DNA of 64,000 nt, taken from contig DASPNJ010000047.1 in assembly GCA_035626595.1 (NCBI GenBank), positions 1-64,000 of the forward strand, written 5' to 3'. This stretch comes from JAQGMV01 sp035626595. Lineage in GTDB: Bacteria; Pseudomonadota; Gammaproteobacteria; Burkholderiales; SG8-41. The notes below the pieces were generated by a model. It was not told where the DNA came from. It did no database searches and worked only from the letters and a program-made list of their open reading frames with translations. Shown one piece after another: positions 54,263-63,540 of this stretch. The translations under genes and the position numbers were made by a program. The first letter of the stretch is position 1; each line of letters begins with the position of its first letter.

Positions 54263-55531
54263 ATGAACGAACCGAACGCGCGGCAACTCCCGCTCGCGGG
54301 CCTCCGCGTGCTGGCGGTGGAGCAATACGGCGCGGGGCCTTTCGGCACGATGTACCTCGCCGACCTCGGCGCCGAGGTCGTCAAGATCGAGAACCATAAG
54401 GACGGCGGCGACGTCGGGCGTCAGGTGGGGCCGCACTTCTTCGGCCCCGGCGACAGTCATTTTTTCCAGACCTTCAACCGCAACAAGAAGAGCGTGACGC
54501 TCGATCTGAAACATCCCGAAGGCAAGGCCGCCTTTCATGCGCTCGTGAAAACCGCCGATGCCGTGCTCGACAACCTGCGCGGCGACCTGCCGGAGAAGCT
54601 TGGCCTCACCTACGACGACCTCAAGCACGCGAACCCGCGCATCGTGTGCGCGCACCTGTCCGCATATGGACGCACGGGTTCCAGGAAATCGTGGCCGGGC
54701 TATGACTATCTGATGCAGGCGGAAGCGGGCCATATGTCGCTTACGGGCGAGCCCGGGAGCCCGCCGGGGCGCTATGGCCTCTCCATCGTCGACCTGATGA
54801 CAGGGCTCGCCTGCGCGTTCGCGCTGCTGGCGGGTGTCACAAGCGCGCGCAGAACAGGCAGCGGACTCGACATAGACACTTCGCTCTTCGACGTGGCGCT
54901 CCACAACCTCAACTACCCCGGCACGTGGTTTCTCAACGCGGGCGCAGTGACCGAGCGCACGGCGCGCTCATCGCATCCGAGCCTGACGCCAAGCCAGCTC
55001 TACCGCACGCGTGACGGGTGGATCTTCATCATGTGTAACAAGGAGAAGTTCTGGGGTGTGCTCGCGAACGCGCTCGGCAGGCCGGATTGGATCGCCGATC
55101 CGGACTTCGCCACCTTCAAGGCGCGGCTTGCGAATCGCGATCGCGTGACGCAAATGCTCGACGCCGAGCTGATGAAGCGAACCACTGCGGAGTGGCTTGC
55201 GCATTTCGCCGGCAAGGTGCCCGCGGCGCCCGTCTACGACGTCGCGCAGGCGCTGCAAAGCGATTTCGTCGCCGAACGGGAATGCGTGTTGGACTACACC
55301 TATCCCGACGGTCGCGCCGCGCGCATGATCAATGCGCCGATCCGCGTGCCGGGCGTCGAGCTGCCGAGGAAGGCCGCGCCTCCCATGGGCAGCGACAATG
55401 ACGCGTTGCTGCGCGAGGCGGGGTACTCCGGCGAGCGCATCGCCGCGCTGCGTGAGGCCGGCGTCATCGCCGATGCAGCCGACTCGAAGACTGTGCCGAG
55501 TGAAGCCACGGTTCTTTCCGCGGCCGGCTGA
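54263..55531 (+). CDS. CaiB/BaiF family III CoA-transferase (1)
   Basis: A 422-residue enzyme moving CoA between carboxylic acids. N-terminal LAGLRVLAVEQYGAGPFGTM and ADLGAEVVKIE; the catalytic Asp177 is in YGLSIVDLMTG. Coupled to the receptor gene, so the imported acid is probably its acceptor. The stop (TGATG) overlaps the ATG of a CitE-like fragment. Confidence 0.93.
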   Translation: MNEPNARQLPLAGLRVLAVEQYGAGPFGTMYLADLGAEVVKIENHKDGGDVGRQVGPHFFGPGDSHFFQTFNRNKKSVTLDLKHPEGKAAFHALVKTADAVLDNLRGDLPEKLGLTYDDLKHANPRIVCAHLSAYGRTGSRKSWPGYDYLMQAEAGHMSLTGEPGSPPGRYGLSIVDLMTGLACAFALLAGVTSARRTGSGLDIDTSLFDVALHNLNYPGTWFLNAGAVTERTARSSHPSLTPSQLYRTRDGWIFIMCNKEKFWGVLANALGRPDWIADPDFATFKARLANRDRVTQMLDAELMKRTTAEWLAHFAGKVPAAPVYDVAQALQSDFVAERECVLDYTYPDGRAARMINAPIRVPGVELPRKAAPPMGSDNDALLREAGYSGERIAALREAGVIADAADSKTVPSEATVLSAAG

Positions 55532-55605
55532 TGAAAAGAAGCTACCTCTTTGTCCCCGGTAATAGGCCGAAGCGTCATGCGTCGGTGATCCAAATCACGC
55601 ACTAA
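55531..55605 (+). pseudogene. CitE-type lyase, N-terminal fragment
   Basis: The ATG shares a base with the CoA-transferase stop. The reading MKRSYLFVPGNRPKRHAS is the conserved start of CitE/HpcH CoA-ester lyases; after 24 codons it stops, and no further CitE sequence follows. A lyase gene was therefore once the last gene of this operon and was lost by deletion. Confidence 0.75.
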
Positions 55606-55619
55606 CGCAAGCTCCAACA

Positions 55620-56078
55620 CTAAGCGCACGCCGCCGCGCGCTTCATGAAGGCGCTGCGGCGGCAGACGCATACGATCTCGCCGCGCTGGTTGATGCCCCG
55701 GTGCTCGAATTCCACGATGCCCGCGTCCGCCCGCGACTTGCTCTCGCGCTTCGTGACGACGGTGGTCTCGACCCGAACCGTGTCGCCGGGGAACACGGGG
55801 GCGGGAAACTTCACGTCGGTCATCCCCAGATTGGCGATCGTGGTTCCGAGCGTGGTGTCGGCCACCGAGATGCCGATCACCAGCCCGAGGGTGAAGAGGC
55901 TATTCACGAGCGGGCGCCCGAACTCGGTGGACTTGGCGAACTCCGCATCGAGATGCAGCGGCTGCGGGTTCATGGTGAGGCAGGAAAAGAGCACGTTGTC
56001 CATCTCCGTCACGGTGCGCCCTGCCGGATGCCTGAACGTGTGCCCGACTTCGAACTGCTCGTAATGCAAACCGGCCAT
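55620..56078 (-). CDS. MaoC-like enoyl-CoA hydratase (2)
   Basis: A 152-residue hot-dog protein with LHYEQFEVGHTFRHPAGRTV, the LTMNPQPLHLDAEFAKSTEF active-site region and GRPLVNSLFTLGLVIGISV. It is related to MaoC 1 at 51835. GAGAG precedes the ATG at 56078; the open frame extends upstream through the dehydrogenase gene in a wrong frame. Last gene of the long minus-strand operon. Confidence 0.9.
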   Translation of the reverse strand: MAGLHYEQFEVGHTFRHPAGRTVTEMDNVLFSCLTMNPQPLHLDAEFAKSTEFGRPLVNSLFTLGLVIGISVADTTLGTTIANLGMTDVKFPAPVFPGDTVRVETTVVTKRESKSRADAGIVEFEHRGINQRGEIVCVCRRSAFMKRAAACA

Positions 56079-56089
56079 GGGATCTCTCG

Positions 56090-57256
56090 CTAATATGACT
56101 TGGGCAGGCCCAGCACCTTCTCCGCGATGAAGCAGAGAACGAGCTGCGGGCTGATGGGGGCGATGCGCGGGATCATCACCTCGCGCAGGTAGCGTTCGAC
56201 GTGGAACTCCTTGGCGTAGCCGTAGCCGCCGTGGGTCATCACCGCCGTCTGGCACGCCTTGAAGCCGGCCTCGCCCGCAAGGTACTTCGCCGCGTTGGCC
56301 TCGGTGCCGCAGGGTTCGCCCTTGTCGTACTTCGAGGCGGCGTTGAACACCATGAGGTTGGCGGCCTCGAGCTCCATCCAGCATTCGGCGAGCGGATGCT
56401 GAATCGCCTGGTTCTTGCCGATGGGACGGTTGAAGACGATGCGTTCCTTGGCGTATTGCGTTGCGCGCTTGAGCGCCACGCGTCCGAGACCGACGGCCTC
56501 GGACGCGATCAGGACGCGTTCCGGGTTCATGCCGTGGAGGATGTATTCGAAGCCGCGGCCCTCCTCGCCGATGCGGTCCTCGACGGGGATCTTCAGTTCT
56601 TCGATGAAGAGCTGGTTGGAGTCCACGGCGGCGCGGCCCATCTTGTGGATCAGCTTCACGTCGACGTTGCGGCGGTCGAGGTCGGTGTAGAAGAGCGACA
56701 GGCCATGCGTGTGCTTCTTCACTTCCTCCAGCGGGGTGGTGCGCGCGAGTAGGAGCATCTTGTTCGCGACCTGCGCAGTCGAGATCCACACCTTCTCGCC
56801 ATTCACGACGTAGTGGTTGCCCTTGCGCACGGCCTTGGTCTTGAGCTGGGTGGTATTGAGCCCGGTATTCGGCTCGGTCACTGCGAAGCACGCCTTCTCG
56901 TCGCCGCGCACGAGCGCCGGCAGCATGCGCTTCCTCTGCTCCTCGTTGCCGAAGACAACCACGGGATTGAGGCCGAAAATGTTGATGTGCACCGCGGATG
57001 CGCCCGACATTCCCGCGCCCGATTCGGCGATCGCCTGCATCATCACCACGGCCTCGGTGACGCCGAGCCCCGAGCCGCCGTATTCCTCCGGAATGCAGAT
57101 GCCGAGCCAGCCGTCGCGGGCGAGCGCCTGGTAGAACTCCTCCGGAAAGTCACGCGTCTCGTCCTTCTTCAGCCAGTACGCGTCGTCGAACTTTGCGCAG
57201 ATCTTGCCGACTGCGTCGCGAATCGACTCCTGTTGTTCGGATAGCGTGAAATCCAT
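56090..57256 (-). CDS. Acyl-CoA dehydrogenase (2)
   Basis: A 388-residue FAD enzyme: MDFTLSEQQESIRDAVGKIC start, CFAVTEPNTGLNTTQLKTKA, EKVWISTAQ. The C-terminus reads EVMIPRIAPISPQLVLCFIA, and the EGT motif holding the usual catalytic Glu in dehydrogenase 1 is absent, so the base must lie elsewhere, as in some subfamilies. The ATG at 57256 gives the standard N-terminus. It is 11 bases before MaoC 2. Confidence 0.92.
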   Translation of the reverse strand: MDFTLSEQQESIRDAVGKICAKFDDAYWLKKDETRDFPEEFYQALARDGWLGICIPEEYGGSGLGVTEAVVMMQAIAESGAGMSGASAVHINIFGLNPVVVFGNEEQRKRMLPALVRGDEKACFAVTEPNTGLNTTQLKTKAVRKGNHYVVNGEKVWISTAQVANKMLLLARTTPLEEVKKHTHGLSLFYTDLDRRNVDVKLIHKMGRAAVDSNQLFIEELKIPVEDRIGEEGRGFEYILHGMNPERVLIASEAVGLGRVALKRATQYAKERIVFNRPIGKNQAIQHPLAECWMELEAANLMVFNAASKYDKGEPCGTEANAAKYLAGEAGFKACQTAVMTHGGYGYAKEFHVERYLREVMIPRIAPISPQLVLCFIAEKVLGLPKSY

Positions 57257-57298
57257 ATGTTCCTCGTCTTCCGGACGCCTGCCCGGCAATCAGTTGCG

Positions 57299-58498
57299 TT
57301 ATGGGGCGAGCGTCACCTTCTCCGCGATTAGTTTGTTGATTTCGCCCTCGCCGAAGCCGGCCTCGCGCAGGATCTCGCGCGTGTGCTCGCCCAGGCGCGG
57401 CGCGTGTCGCGCGACTGTCGGCTGCGAGCGCGACCACGTTCCGGGCACGGCCATCGAACGGATGCGCCCTTCGCTCGGATGCTCGACGGTCTCGAAGAAA
57501 TCGATCGCCTTCATGTGCGGGTCCTCGAGCAGGGATTCGACCGTGTGGAGTGGCATCACGGGGATATCGGCCACATCGAGCGCCTGGAGCCACTCGGCCG
57601 TGGTGCGCGTGGCGAAGATCTCGCCCACCAGCTGGTAGAGCTCGTCGATGTGGCGTGTGCGGCTGCCGAGATCCGCGAACCGCGGGTCCGTCTCCAGGAT
57701 GTCGGCGTGGTCGATCAGGTCGAAGAAACTCTTCCACTGCTTGTCGTTGTAGATGAGTGCGCACACGTAGCCGTCCTTCGTGGCGTACGGGCGCCGCTCC
57801 TTGGCGAGGAGCCGCGGATAGCCCGAAGGCCCTAGCGGCGGATCGAAGGTGAGCCCAGCCATGTGGTCGCCGATGACGAATTGCGCCATCGTCTCGAACA
57901 TCGGGATCTCGATCGATTGGCCCTCGCCGGTGCGCTCGCGGTGAAAAAGCGCCGCAGCGACCGCGGCCACCGCGTTCAATCCAACCGTGCGGTCGGCGAT
58001 CGTACACGGCACATAACGCGGCCGGTCGGCGCCGGCGAGCTGGGCGAGCGTGGGGAGGCTCACCGCGCCCTGGATGAGGTCGTCGTAAGCCGGCCGCGCG
58101 GCGTAGGGCCCGCTTTGCCCGAAACCGAACGTCCCCACGTAGATCAGTCGAGGGTTCACTGTCGCGAGCTCGGCGTAAGAGAGCTTCAACCGCTCCATCG
58201 CCTGCGGCCGCACGTTGTAGATGAGCACGTCGGCGGTCTTCGCGATACGGAGCAGCGCCGCATGGCCTGACGGCTTCTTCAGGTCGAGGACGATGCTGCG
58301 TTTGCTGCGATTGACGTGCATGAAGAGCGGGCCCATGCCGGGGTTGCGCATCGGGCCCAGCTCACGGGTGCCGTCGCCGCTGGGCGGTTCGACCTTGATC
58401 ACGTCGGCGCCCATGTCGCCGAGGATCTGGGTCGCGTAGGGGCCCATCAGCACCGTGGTCATGTCCACGATGCGTACGCCCGTGAGGGGTCCGGCCAT
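57299..58498 (-). CDS. CaiB/BaiF family III CoA-transferase (2)
   Basis: A 399-residue enzyme with LTGVRIVDMTTVLMGPYATQ and GADVIKVEPPSGD at the N-terminus and catalytic Asp169 in CTIADRTVG. It sits between the TRAP receptor and dehydrogenase 2 in the minus-strand operon, 11 bases after the receptor stop. Probably activates the imported acid. Confidence 0.92.
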   Translation of the reverse strand: MAGPLTGVRIVDMTTVLMGPYATQILGDMGADVIKVEPPSGDGTRELGPMRNPGMGPLFMHVNRSKRSIVLDLKKPSGHAALLRIAKTADVLIYNVRPQAMERLKLSYAELATVNPRLIYVGTFGFGQSGPYAARPAYDDLIQGAVSLPTLAQLAGADRPRYVPCTIADRTVGLNAVAAVAAALFHRERTGEGQSIEIPMFETMAQFVIGDHMAGLTFDPPLGPSGYPRLLAKERRPYATKDGYVCALIYNDKQWKSFFDLIDHADILETDPRFADLGSRTRHIDELYQLVGEIFATRTTAEWLQALDVADIPVMPLHTVESLLEDPHMKAIDFFETVEHPSEGRIRSMAVPGTWSRSQPTVARHAPRLGEHTREILREAGFGEGEINKLIAEKVTLAP

Positions 58499-58509
58499 GC
58501 TGGTCCCCC

Positions 58510-59538
58510 CTACTTCGCCGACGGCAGCGCCGCGCGGAAGGCCTTGAGCACTTCGCTGCCGGGCTTGCGGCGCTTGTCGAGCGCCGCGGCCCAGACGTCG
58601 CCGTCATCCTTCATCAGACTCACGAGCTGTTTCTTGTCGGCCGCCGACAGCGTCACGAAGGTGACTCCGGCCTGCTTGAGCTTCTCGTTGTCCTTCGCTT
58701 CGTTGTCGTCGACGTACTTGCAGGCGCGGCGCACGGCCGCTTCGCCCGCATCTATCATCGCCTTCTGCACGTTCGGCGGCAGTGTCTTCCACTTGCGCTC
58801 GCTGATCGCGTAGGTGATCACGAAGCTGCCGAAGCTCTCGCCAGTGGACGAGTACTTGAGCAGGCCCTGCAGGTTGTAGGCGAAGATGCTCGCGACCGGA
58901 AAGAGCACGCCGTCGATGGTGCCGCGCGACAGCGACTCGTACACCTCGGGCGCGGGAATCTGTACCGGGACCGCCTTCACCCTGCGCATCAGCTCGACCG
59001 CGCCGCTCGTCGGCCGGATCTTCAGGCCATCGAGTGACTTGAGGCTCTCCAGTTTGTGCTTGGCGAGGTACACCTGGTACGGAGGCAGCACGAAGGCGAA
59101 GAGCACGCGCACGCCGTTCGGCGCGAACTCGTGTTTGTCGAGAAACCCGCCCGGCCTGGCGAGGTTCCAGTACGCCTCGGTTCCCGCGCAGGCCGTGACG
59201 AACTGCCCGGGCAGCTCCGCGACCCCCGAGAGTGGCAGCTTGTCGCTGACGTACGAGGGCGCGACGTAACCGATGTCGGCAACTCCGGAAACCGTGAGCG
59301 ACAGCAGGTCCTTCGCCTTGCCAAGCTGTTCGGCGGGGAAGTACTCGAAGGTCACCGCTCCACTGGTGGCCTTGGTGACCTCGGCCATGAAAGGCTTGGT
59401 GGCGGTCTCGGGAATGTAGTGCCCGGCGGGGAAAGAATCGGCGACGCGCAGTTTGGTCTGGGCATACGCGCCTGGCGTTGATGCGACGAGAGCGACAAGG
59501 GTCGCGGCCACGAGCCCGCCGTTGCGGAATGGTTTCAT
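58510..59538 (-). CDS. dctP: TRAP transporter substrate-binding protein DctP
   Basis: A 342-residue periplasmic receptor: signal peptide (cleavage near GAYAQT), then VADSFPAGHYIPETATKPFM, YFPAEQLGKAKDLLSLTVSG, and the carboxylate-binding region LDGLKIRPTSGAVELMRR, where an Arg normally binds the substrate carboxylate. It works with the DctQ and DctM genes just upstream in the operon. Confidence 0.92.
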   Translation of the reverse strand: MKPFRNGGLVAATLVALVASTPGAYAQTKLRVADSFPAGHYIPETATKPFMAEVTKATSGAVTFEYFPAEQLGKAKDLLSLTVSGVADIGYVAPSYVSDKLPLSGVAELPGQFVTACAGTEAYWNLARPGGFLDKHEFAPNGVRVLFAFVLPPYQVYLAKHKLESLKSLDGLKIRPTSGAVELMRRVKAVPVQIPAPEVYESLSRGTIDGVLFPVASIFAYNLQGLLKYSSTGESFGSFVITYAISERKWKTLPPNVQKAMIDAGEAAVRRACKYVDDNEAKDNEKLKQAGVTFVTLSAADKKQLVSLMKDDGDVWAAALDKRRKPGSEVLKAFRAALPSAK

Positions 59539-59575
59539 TGCAACTCCTCCATGAAAAAAACGAAAGGAAAAAACG

Positions 59576-60865
59576 TCAGGACCTCATCGTCGAGGGCAAC
59601 CAGAGGATGATTTGCGGGAACGCGACCAGGATCGCGACCAGCGCGAGGTGCGCGACGACGTGCGGCCACACGCCGAGAAAAATCTCGGCAAGCGCACGCT
59701 TGGTGTAGCGCGCCACCACGTACACGTTGAGTCCCACCGGGGGTGTCACCAATCCGACCTCGGCCACGACGATTACGATCACGCCGAACCACACCGGGTC
59801 GAAACCAAGCGACTTCACCAGCGGCAGCACGATCGGAACCGTGAGGATGAGAATCGCCACCTGGTCCATCAGGCAGCCGAGCACGAAATAGCCCGCGAGG
59901 ATGATCGCGATCACGAGCCACGCTGAAAGTCCGAGGCTTCCGATCCACGCGACCAGCTGCTGGGTGGTCTGCGTGAGCGTGAAGAAGTACCCGAAGATAT
60001 GCGCGGCCAGGATGATCATGACGATCATGCAGCTGGTGTGCGAGGCCTTCGCGAGGGCGTGGCGGAGGCTCGGCAGGTTCACCTTGCCTTCCTTCAAGGC
60101 CAGCATGAGCGCGCCGAACGCACCGATTCCCGAGGCCTCCGTCGGTGTCGCAACGCCCGTGTATATGAGGCCCGTCACCATGAAGAAGAGGAAGATCATC
60201 GGGCCCACGACCTTGAGCGAGACAATCTTTTCCCGGAGCGTATAGGCACGGCCGCCGGGCGCGCGCGACGGGTCCCGCCAAACGAGGAAGTAGACAGTCG
60301 CCATGATCGTGAACGTGACCAGGAGGCCCGGGATCACGCCGCCGACAAGGAGCTCACCGATGTTGGCGCCGGCGATGATGCCGTACAGCACGAGCGCGAT
60401 GCTGGGCGGGATGAGCATCGCCAGCGTGCCGGAGATCGCGACGACGCCGCAGGCGAGCTTGGGCTCGTAGCCCTGCTTGAGCATCGCCGGGATGGTGGTT
60501 GCCGAGAGTGTCGCGGCGGACGCGGTACTCGATCCGGAGATTGCGCCGAAGCCGGCGCCTGCGAGCGCGGTGGCCATGGCCAGCCCTCCAGGCACGCGGC
60601 CCACCCAGGCAGAGGCCGCGCGAAAAAGATCGTCCGCGACGCCGCTCATGATCACGAACTCTGCCATCAGCAGAAACATCGGTATCGAGATCAGCTCGTA
60701 GGAATTCGCCGCCGAGAAGGGCGAGGTCCGGAGCACCCCGAGTACCATCTCAAGGCCGCCGATGGCGAAGAGGCCGGCCACGCCCGCGATCGCGAGAGAA
60801 AAGGCGACCGGCGTGCCCAGCGCAAGGAGGGCGAAGAGGAACAGGGTAATCGTGAGCGCGAGCAT
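59576..60865 (-). CDS. dctM: TRAP transporter large permease DctM
   Basis: A 429-residue inner-membrane protein with about twelve helices (LTITLFLFALLALGTPVAFS; GAISGSSTASAATLSA; IPPSIALVLYGIIAGA), the Na-coupled translocation subunit. The ATG at 60865 shares one base with the DctQ stop (TGATG); the longer frame into DctQ is a shadow. Confidence 0.93.
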   Translation of the reverse strand: MLALTITLFLFALLALGTPVAFSLAIAGVAGLFAIGGLEMVLGVLRTSPFSAANSYELISIPMFLLMAEFVIMSGVADDLFRAASAWVGRVPGGLAMATALAGAGFGAISGSSTASAATLSATTIPAMLKQGYEPKLACGVVAISGTLAMLIPPSIALVLYGIIAGANIGELLVGGVIPGLLVTFTIMATVYFLVWRDPSRAPGGRAYTLREKIVSLKVVGPMIFLFFMVTGLIYTGVATPTEASGIGAFGALMLALKEGKVNLPSLRHALAKASHTSCMIVMIILAAHIFGYFFTLTQTTQQLVAWIGSLGLSAWLVIAIILAGYFVLGCLMDQVAILILTVPIVLPLVKSLGFDPVWFGVIVIVVAEVGLVTPPVGLNVYVVARYTKRALAEIFLGVWPHVVAHLALVAILVAFPQIILWLPSTMRS

Positions 60866-61416
60866 CAGACGCCGTCGTCGGCGCCGCTCACCGCGGGCAG
60901 CTCGATCGCGTCGCGACCGCTCGCGAACGAGACGGCGTGGCCCGCGGCGCGCAGCGCCATGCGCAGGACCAGTACGCCCACTCCGATCGGCACGCAAATC
61001 TGCGCGAGCCACGTCGGCCACGCGATGTGCCCGGCCAGCACATCGTTGCCCCCATAGCTTTCCCAGGTCGTGATTACCGACATATAGAAGATCGCCGCAA
61101 AGACCGGCGTGGCCAGCACATATCCGATGAGCTCCGCGCCGTGGCGCATGCGCCGTGGCATATAGAGGTGGAGGATGTCCACAGCGACGTGCGCGTGGTG
61201 GGCAAGTGCATCGGATAGCGAGAAGAAGAAGAGGCCCACCATGAGGTAGAGCGAGATGAGCTCAAAGGACCAGCTGAGCGGCGCATTGAAAAAATAGCGC
61301 ATCACGACGTCGATCACGACAACGAGCATGATCGCGAACATGAAGATGCCGGCGACGGTGATGCCGGCCTTCTCGGCCACGCGCAACGCGCGGTCGCATC
61401 TTTCGATGATGCTCAT
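60865..61416 (-). CDS. dctQ: TRAP transporter small permease DctQ
   Basis: A 183-residue membrane protein with four helices (GIFMFAIMLVVVIDVVMRYF; LISLYLMVGLFFFSLSDAL), the DctQ subunit. It overlaps the CoA-transferase gene by 4 bases upstream and dctM by 1 base downstream. Confidence 0.9.
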   Translation of the reverse strand: MSIIERCDRALRVAEKAGITVAGIFMFAIMLVVVIDVVMRYFFNAPLSWSFELISLYLMVGLFFFSLSDALAHHAHVAVDILHLYMPRRMRHGAELIGYVLATPVFAAIFYMSVITTWESYGGNDVLAGHIAWPTWLAQICVPIGVGVLVLRMALRAAGHAVSFASGRDAIELPAVSGADDGV

Positions 61417-62672
61417 CGGGTCTCCTTCCAGGCGGCAAGCAGTGCGTCGCGGTGCTGCGGAGCGGCGATCGAAACCATTGCCTTCACGCGCTCAACGAGC
61501 GGCAGGCCATGCAAGCCGACGGCGCCGTGCTCCGTCGCGATGACGTCGACGTCACTCCGCGACGTGGTTACCGGGCCGGACAGCCGCGGAACGATGCGCG
61601 TCAGCTTGCCGGCCTGCGCGGTACTCGGTAACGCGATGATCGAGACGCCGTCCTCGCAGCGCGCAGCGGCACGCACGAAGTCGACTTGTCCGCCGACCTG
61701 GCCGACATAGTCGGCGCCAAACGCCTCTGCATTCACTTGGCCCGTGAGGTCCACCTCCAGCGCGGAATTGATCGACACTAGTCGCCCCAGCTTGGCGAGC
61801 GTGTCGGCACTGTGCGTGTAATCGATGGGGCAGACACGGATCGCCGTATTCCGATGCGCATAGTGATAGAGGCGGTCAGTGCCGAAGAGCACGGCCGTCA
61901 CCGAGACGCCGGCGTCGATTTCCTTGTGCGAATTCGTGATGACTCCCGCCTCCATCAGAGCGGCAACCGAATCACCGATCATTCCCGAGTGGACGCCGAG
62001 GTCGCGCCGCTGCGTGAGGAGCGCCATGATCGCTTCGGGAATGGCGCCGATGCCCATCTGCAACGTCGCGCGGTCGGGAATGTACTGGTCGACGTGCGCG
62101 GCAATCAGCCGCTCGAGCTCGCCGATTTTCGCCGCCGGCAGCTGGATCAGCGGCCGGTCGGTTTCCACCAGAACGTCGATGTCTTCGGCGGTTAACGGGG
62201 CTACGCAATAAGCCTGCGGTACACGCGCGTTCACTTCCGCGATCACGATGCGCGCCTTCTCGGCGGCCACACGCGTCAAATCGTTGGCGAGCGCGGGGCT
62301 ATATTCGCCGCGCTCATTGGGCGGGCTCACCTGGACCATGAGCACGTCTATAGGGATCGTGCCATCGCGGATCAGGCCTGGCACGTGTGACACGTGGCAC
62401 GGAATGACGTCGAGGCAGCGCGCCCTGGTGAGCCGGCGATTCGTGCCTGTGCCTCCCACGCCGAGGAAATCGATGTGGTCATGATGGTCCGGCAAAAAGG
62501 TGTCGGTGAAGGCGCAGCCGAGGAACACGCGGAAGCGGCCAATGCCGGCGCGCTGGGCGACAAGGGCCTCGGTGAGCGTCTGCGGCTCCGCCGTGCCCTG
62601 CCCGAACGTGACCGTGTCGCCGGGGCGAACCAGCGCGCGCAGGTCGATGGCGCCGACCTCAACGCGTTCCAT
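61413..62672 (-). CDS. Acetyl-CoA hydrolase/transferase family protein (Cat1/4-hydroxybutyrate CoA-transferase-like)
   Basis: A 419-residue family I CoA-transferase: PGDTVTFGQGTAEPQTLTEA, VSPPNERGEYSPA, LQMGIGAIPEAIMALL, and SINSALEVDLTGQVNAE, the region with the Glu that forms the CoA thioester. It is mechanistically unlike the three CaiB enzymes of the locus and may recycle CoA from a product. Overlaps citE by 14 bases and dctQ by 4. Confidence 0.88.
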   Translation of the reverse strand: MERVEVGAIDLRALVRPGDTVTFGQGTAEPQTLTEALVAQRAGIGRFRVFLGCAFTDTFLPDHHDHIDFLGVGGTGTNRRLTRARCLDVIPCHVSHVPGLIRDGTIPIDVLMVQVSPPNERGEYSPALANDLTRVAAEKARIVIAEVNARVPQAYCVAPLTAEDIDVLVETDRPLIQLPAAKIGELERLIAAHVDQYIPDRATLQMGIGAIPEAIMALLTQRRDLGVHSGMIGDSVAALMEAGVITNSHKEIDAGVSVTAVLFGTDRLYHYAHRNTAIRVCPIDYTHSADTLAKLGRLVSINSALEVDLTGQVNAEAFGADYVGQVGGQVDFVRAAARCEDGVSIIALPSTAQAGKLTRIVPRLSGPVTTSRSDVDVIATEHGAVGLHGLPLVERVKAMVSIAAPQHRDALLAAWKETR

Positions 62673-63540
62673 GCGTGCCCTCGATGCGTTCGGCGAGCGA
62701 CACGACGCGGTGGGCGCCCTTGAGCAACGGGCCGTCGATCATTCGGCCTTCGAAGTCAATGGTACCGATACCCGCCGCCGTCGCGCGCTCGTAGGTCTCG
62801 ATGAGTCGGCGGCAGTAGGTGACTTCCTCGGCCGTCGGCGAGAAAAGCTCGTTGGCGATGGCGACTTGGCGCGGCAGCACGCAGATCTTGCCGTCGTAGC
62901 CGACGTCGCGCCCGACCGCCGCGTCGTCGCGGAACTGCGTGTCGTCGCGAATCTCGGTCACGGCCTGGTCGAGCGCGGTGATGCGCGCGAGTTTGGCGGC
63001 GATGACAACCTGCGAGCGGGCGTAGAGAACCTCCTTACCCCCCGGCGTACGGCGGCCGCCCATTTCCGAGATGAAATCCTCGGCGCCGAAATACACCGCG
63101 GTCACGCGTGCGTCGGCACTACAAAGCGCGTTGGCATTCACCACGCCGCGGATCGATTCGATGCCGGCGACGATGCAGCGCGGCTCGCCGTGCGGCCGAA
63201 CGCGATCGGCCTGCGTCGCGCCGTGCACTGCGGGAAAGAGCTGCGCGCTTTCCTCGAGCTTCGGGATAACGACACCGTCGGCGTCGCTGGCCCACGCCGC
63301 CTCGAGGTCAGCGAGGTAATGTTCCGAGGCGGGCTCGTTCACCCGGATCGTGAGCAGCGTGCGCAACCCGGCGGCGCGAAGCTTCGCTACCGAGTCGCCG
63401 ACGGTGCTGCGGGCGGTCGCCTTTTCGACAGGCGGGGTTCCGTCCTCGAGGTCGATCACGTAGCAATCGGCCGGGAAGCGCGGGAATTTGGCGATGAGGT
63501 CGGGACGGTTCGCCGGAGCGAAGAAGAGGCTGCGGATCAC
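62659..63540 (-). CDS. CitE/HpcH-type CoA-ester lyase
   Basis: A 293-residue TIM-barrel enzyme cleaving beta-hydroxyacyl-CoA such as malyl- or citramalyl-CoA. Motifs: IRSLFFAPANRPDLIAKFPR, CYVIDLEDGTPPVEK with acidic metal ligands, GVVIPKLEE, AGIESIRGV and VYFGAEDF. The start is GTG at 63540, whose GTGA overlaps the stop of the CoA-transferase upstream. It is the only intact lyase; remnants of relatives are at 27336 and 55531. Confidence 0.9.
   Translation of the reverse strand: MIRSLFFAPANRPDLIAKFPRFPADCYVIDLEDGTPPVEKATARSTVGDSVAKLRAAGLRTLLTIRVNEPASEHYLADLEAAWASDADGVVIPKLEESAQLFPAVHGATQADRVRPHGEPRCIVAGIESIRGVVNANALCSADARVTAVYFGAEDFISEMGGRRTPGGKEVLYARSQVVIAAKLARITALDQAVTEIRDDTQFRDDAAVGRDVGYDGKICVLPRQVAIANELFSPTAEEVTYCRRLIETYERATAAGIGTIDFEGRMIDGPLLKGAHRVVSLAERIEGTHGTR

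Noticed and set aside
55620..56891. 423-residue form of MaoC 2
   Set aside because: The extra N-terminal part is a wrong-frame reading of the dehydrogenase gene, Arg- and Gly-rich; the ATG at 56078 gives a normal MaoC domain.
59999..61057. 352-codon plus-strand frame opposite dctM
   Set aside because: Shadow of the DctM gene; charged, repetitive, no domain.
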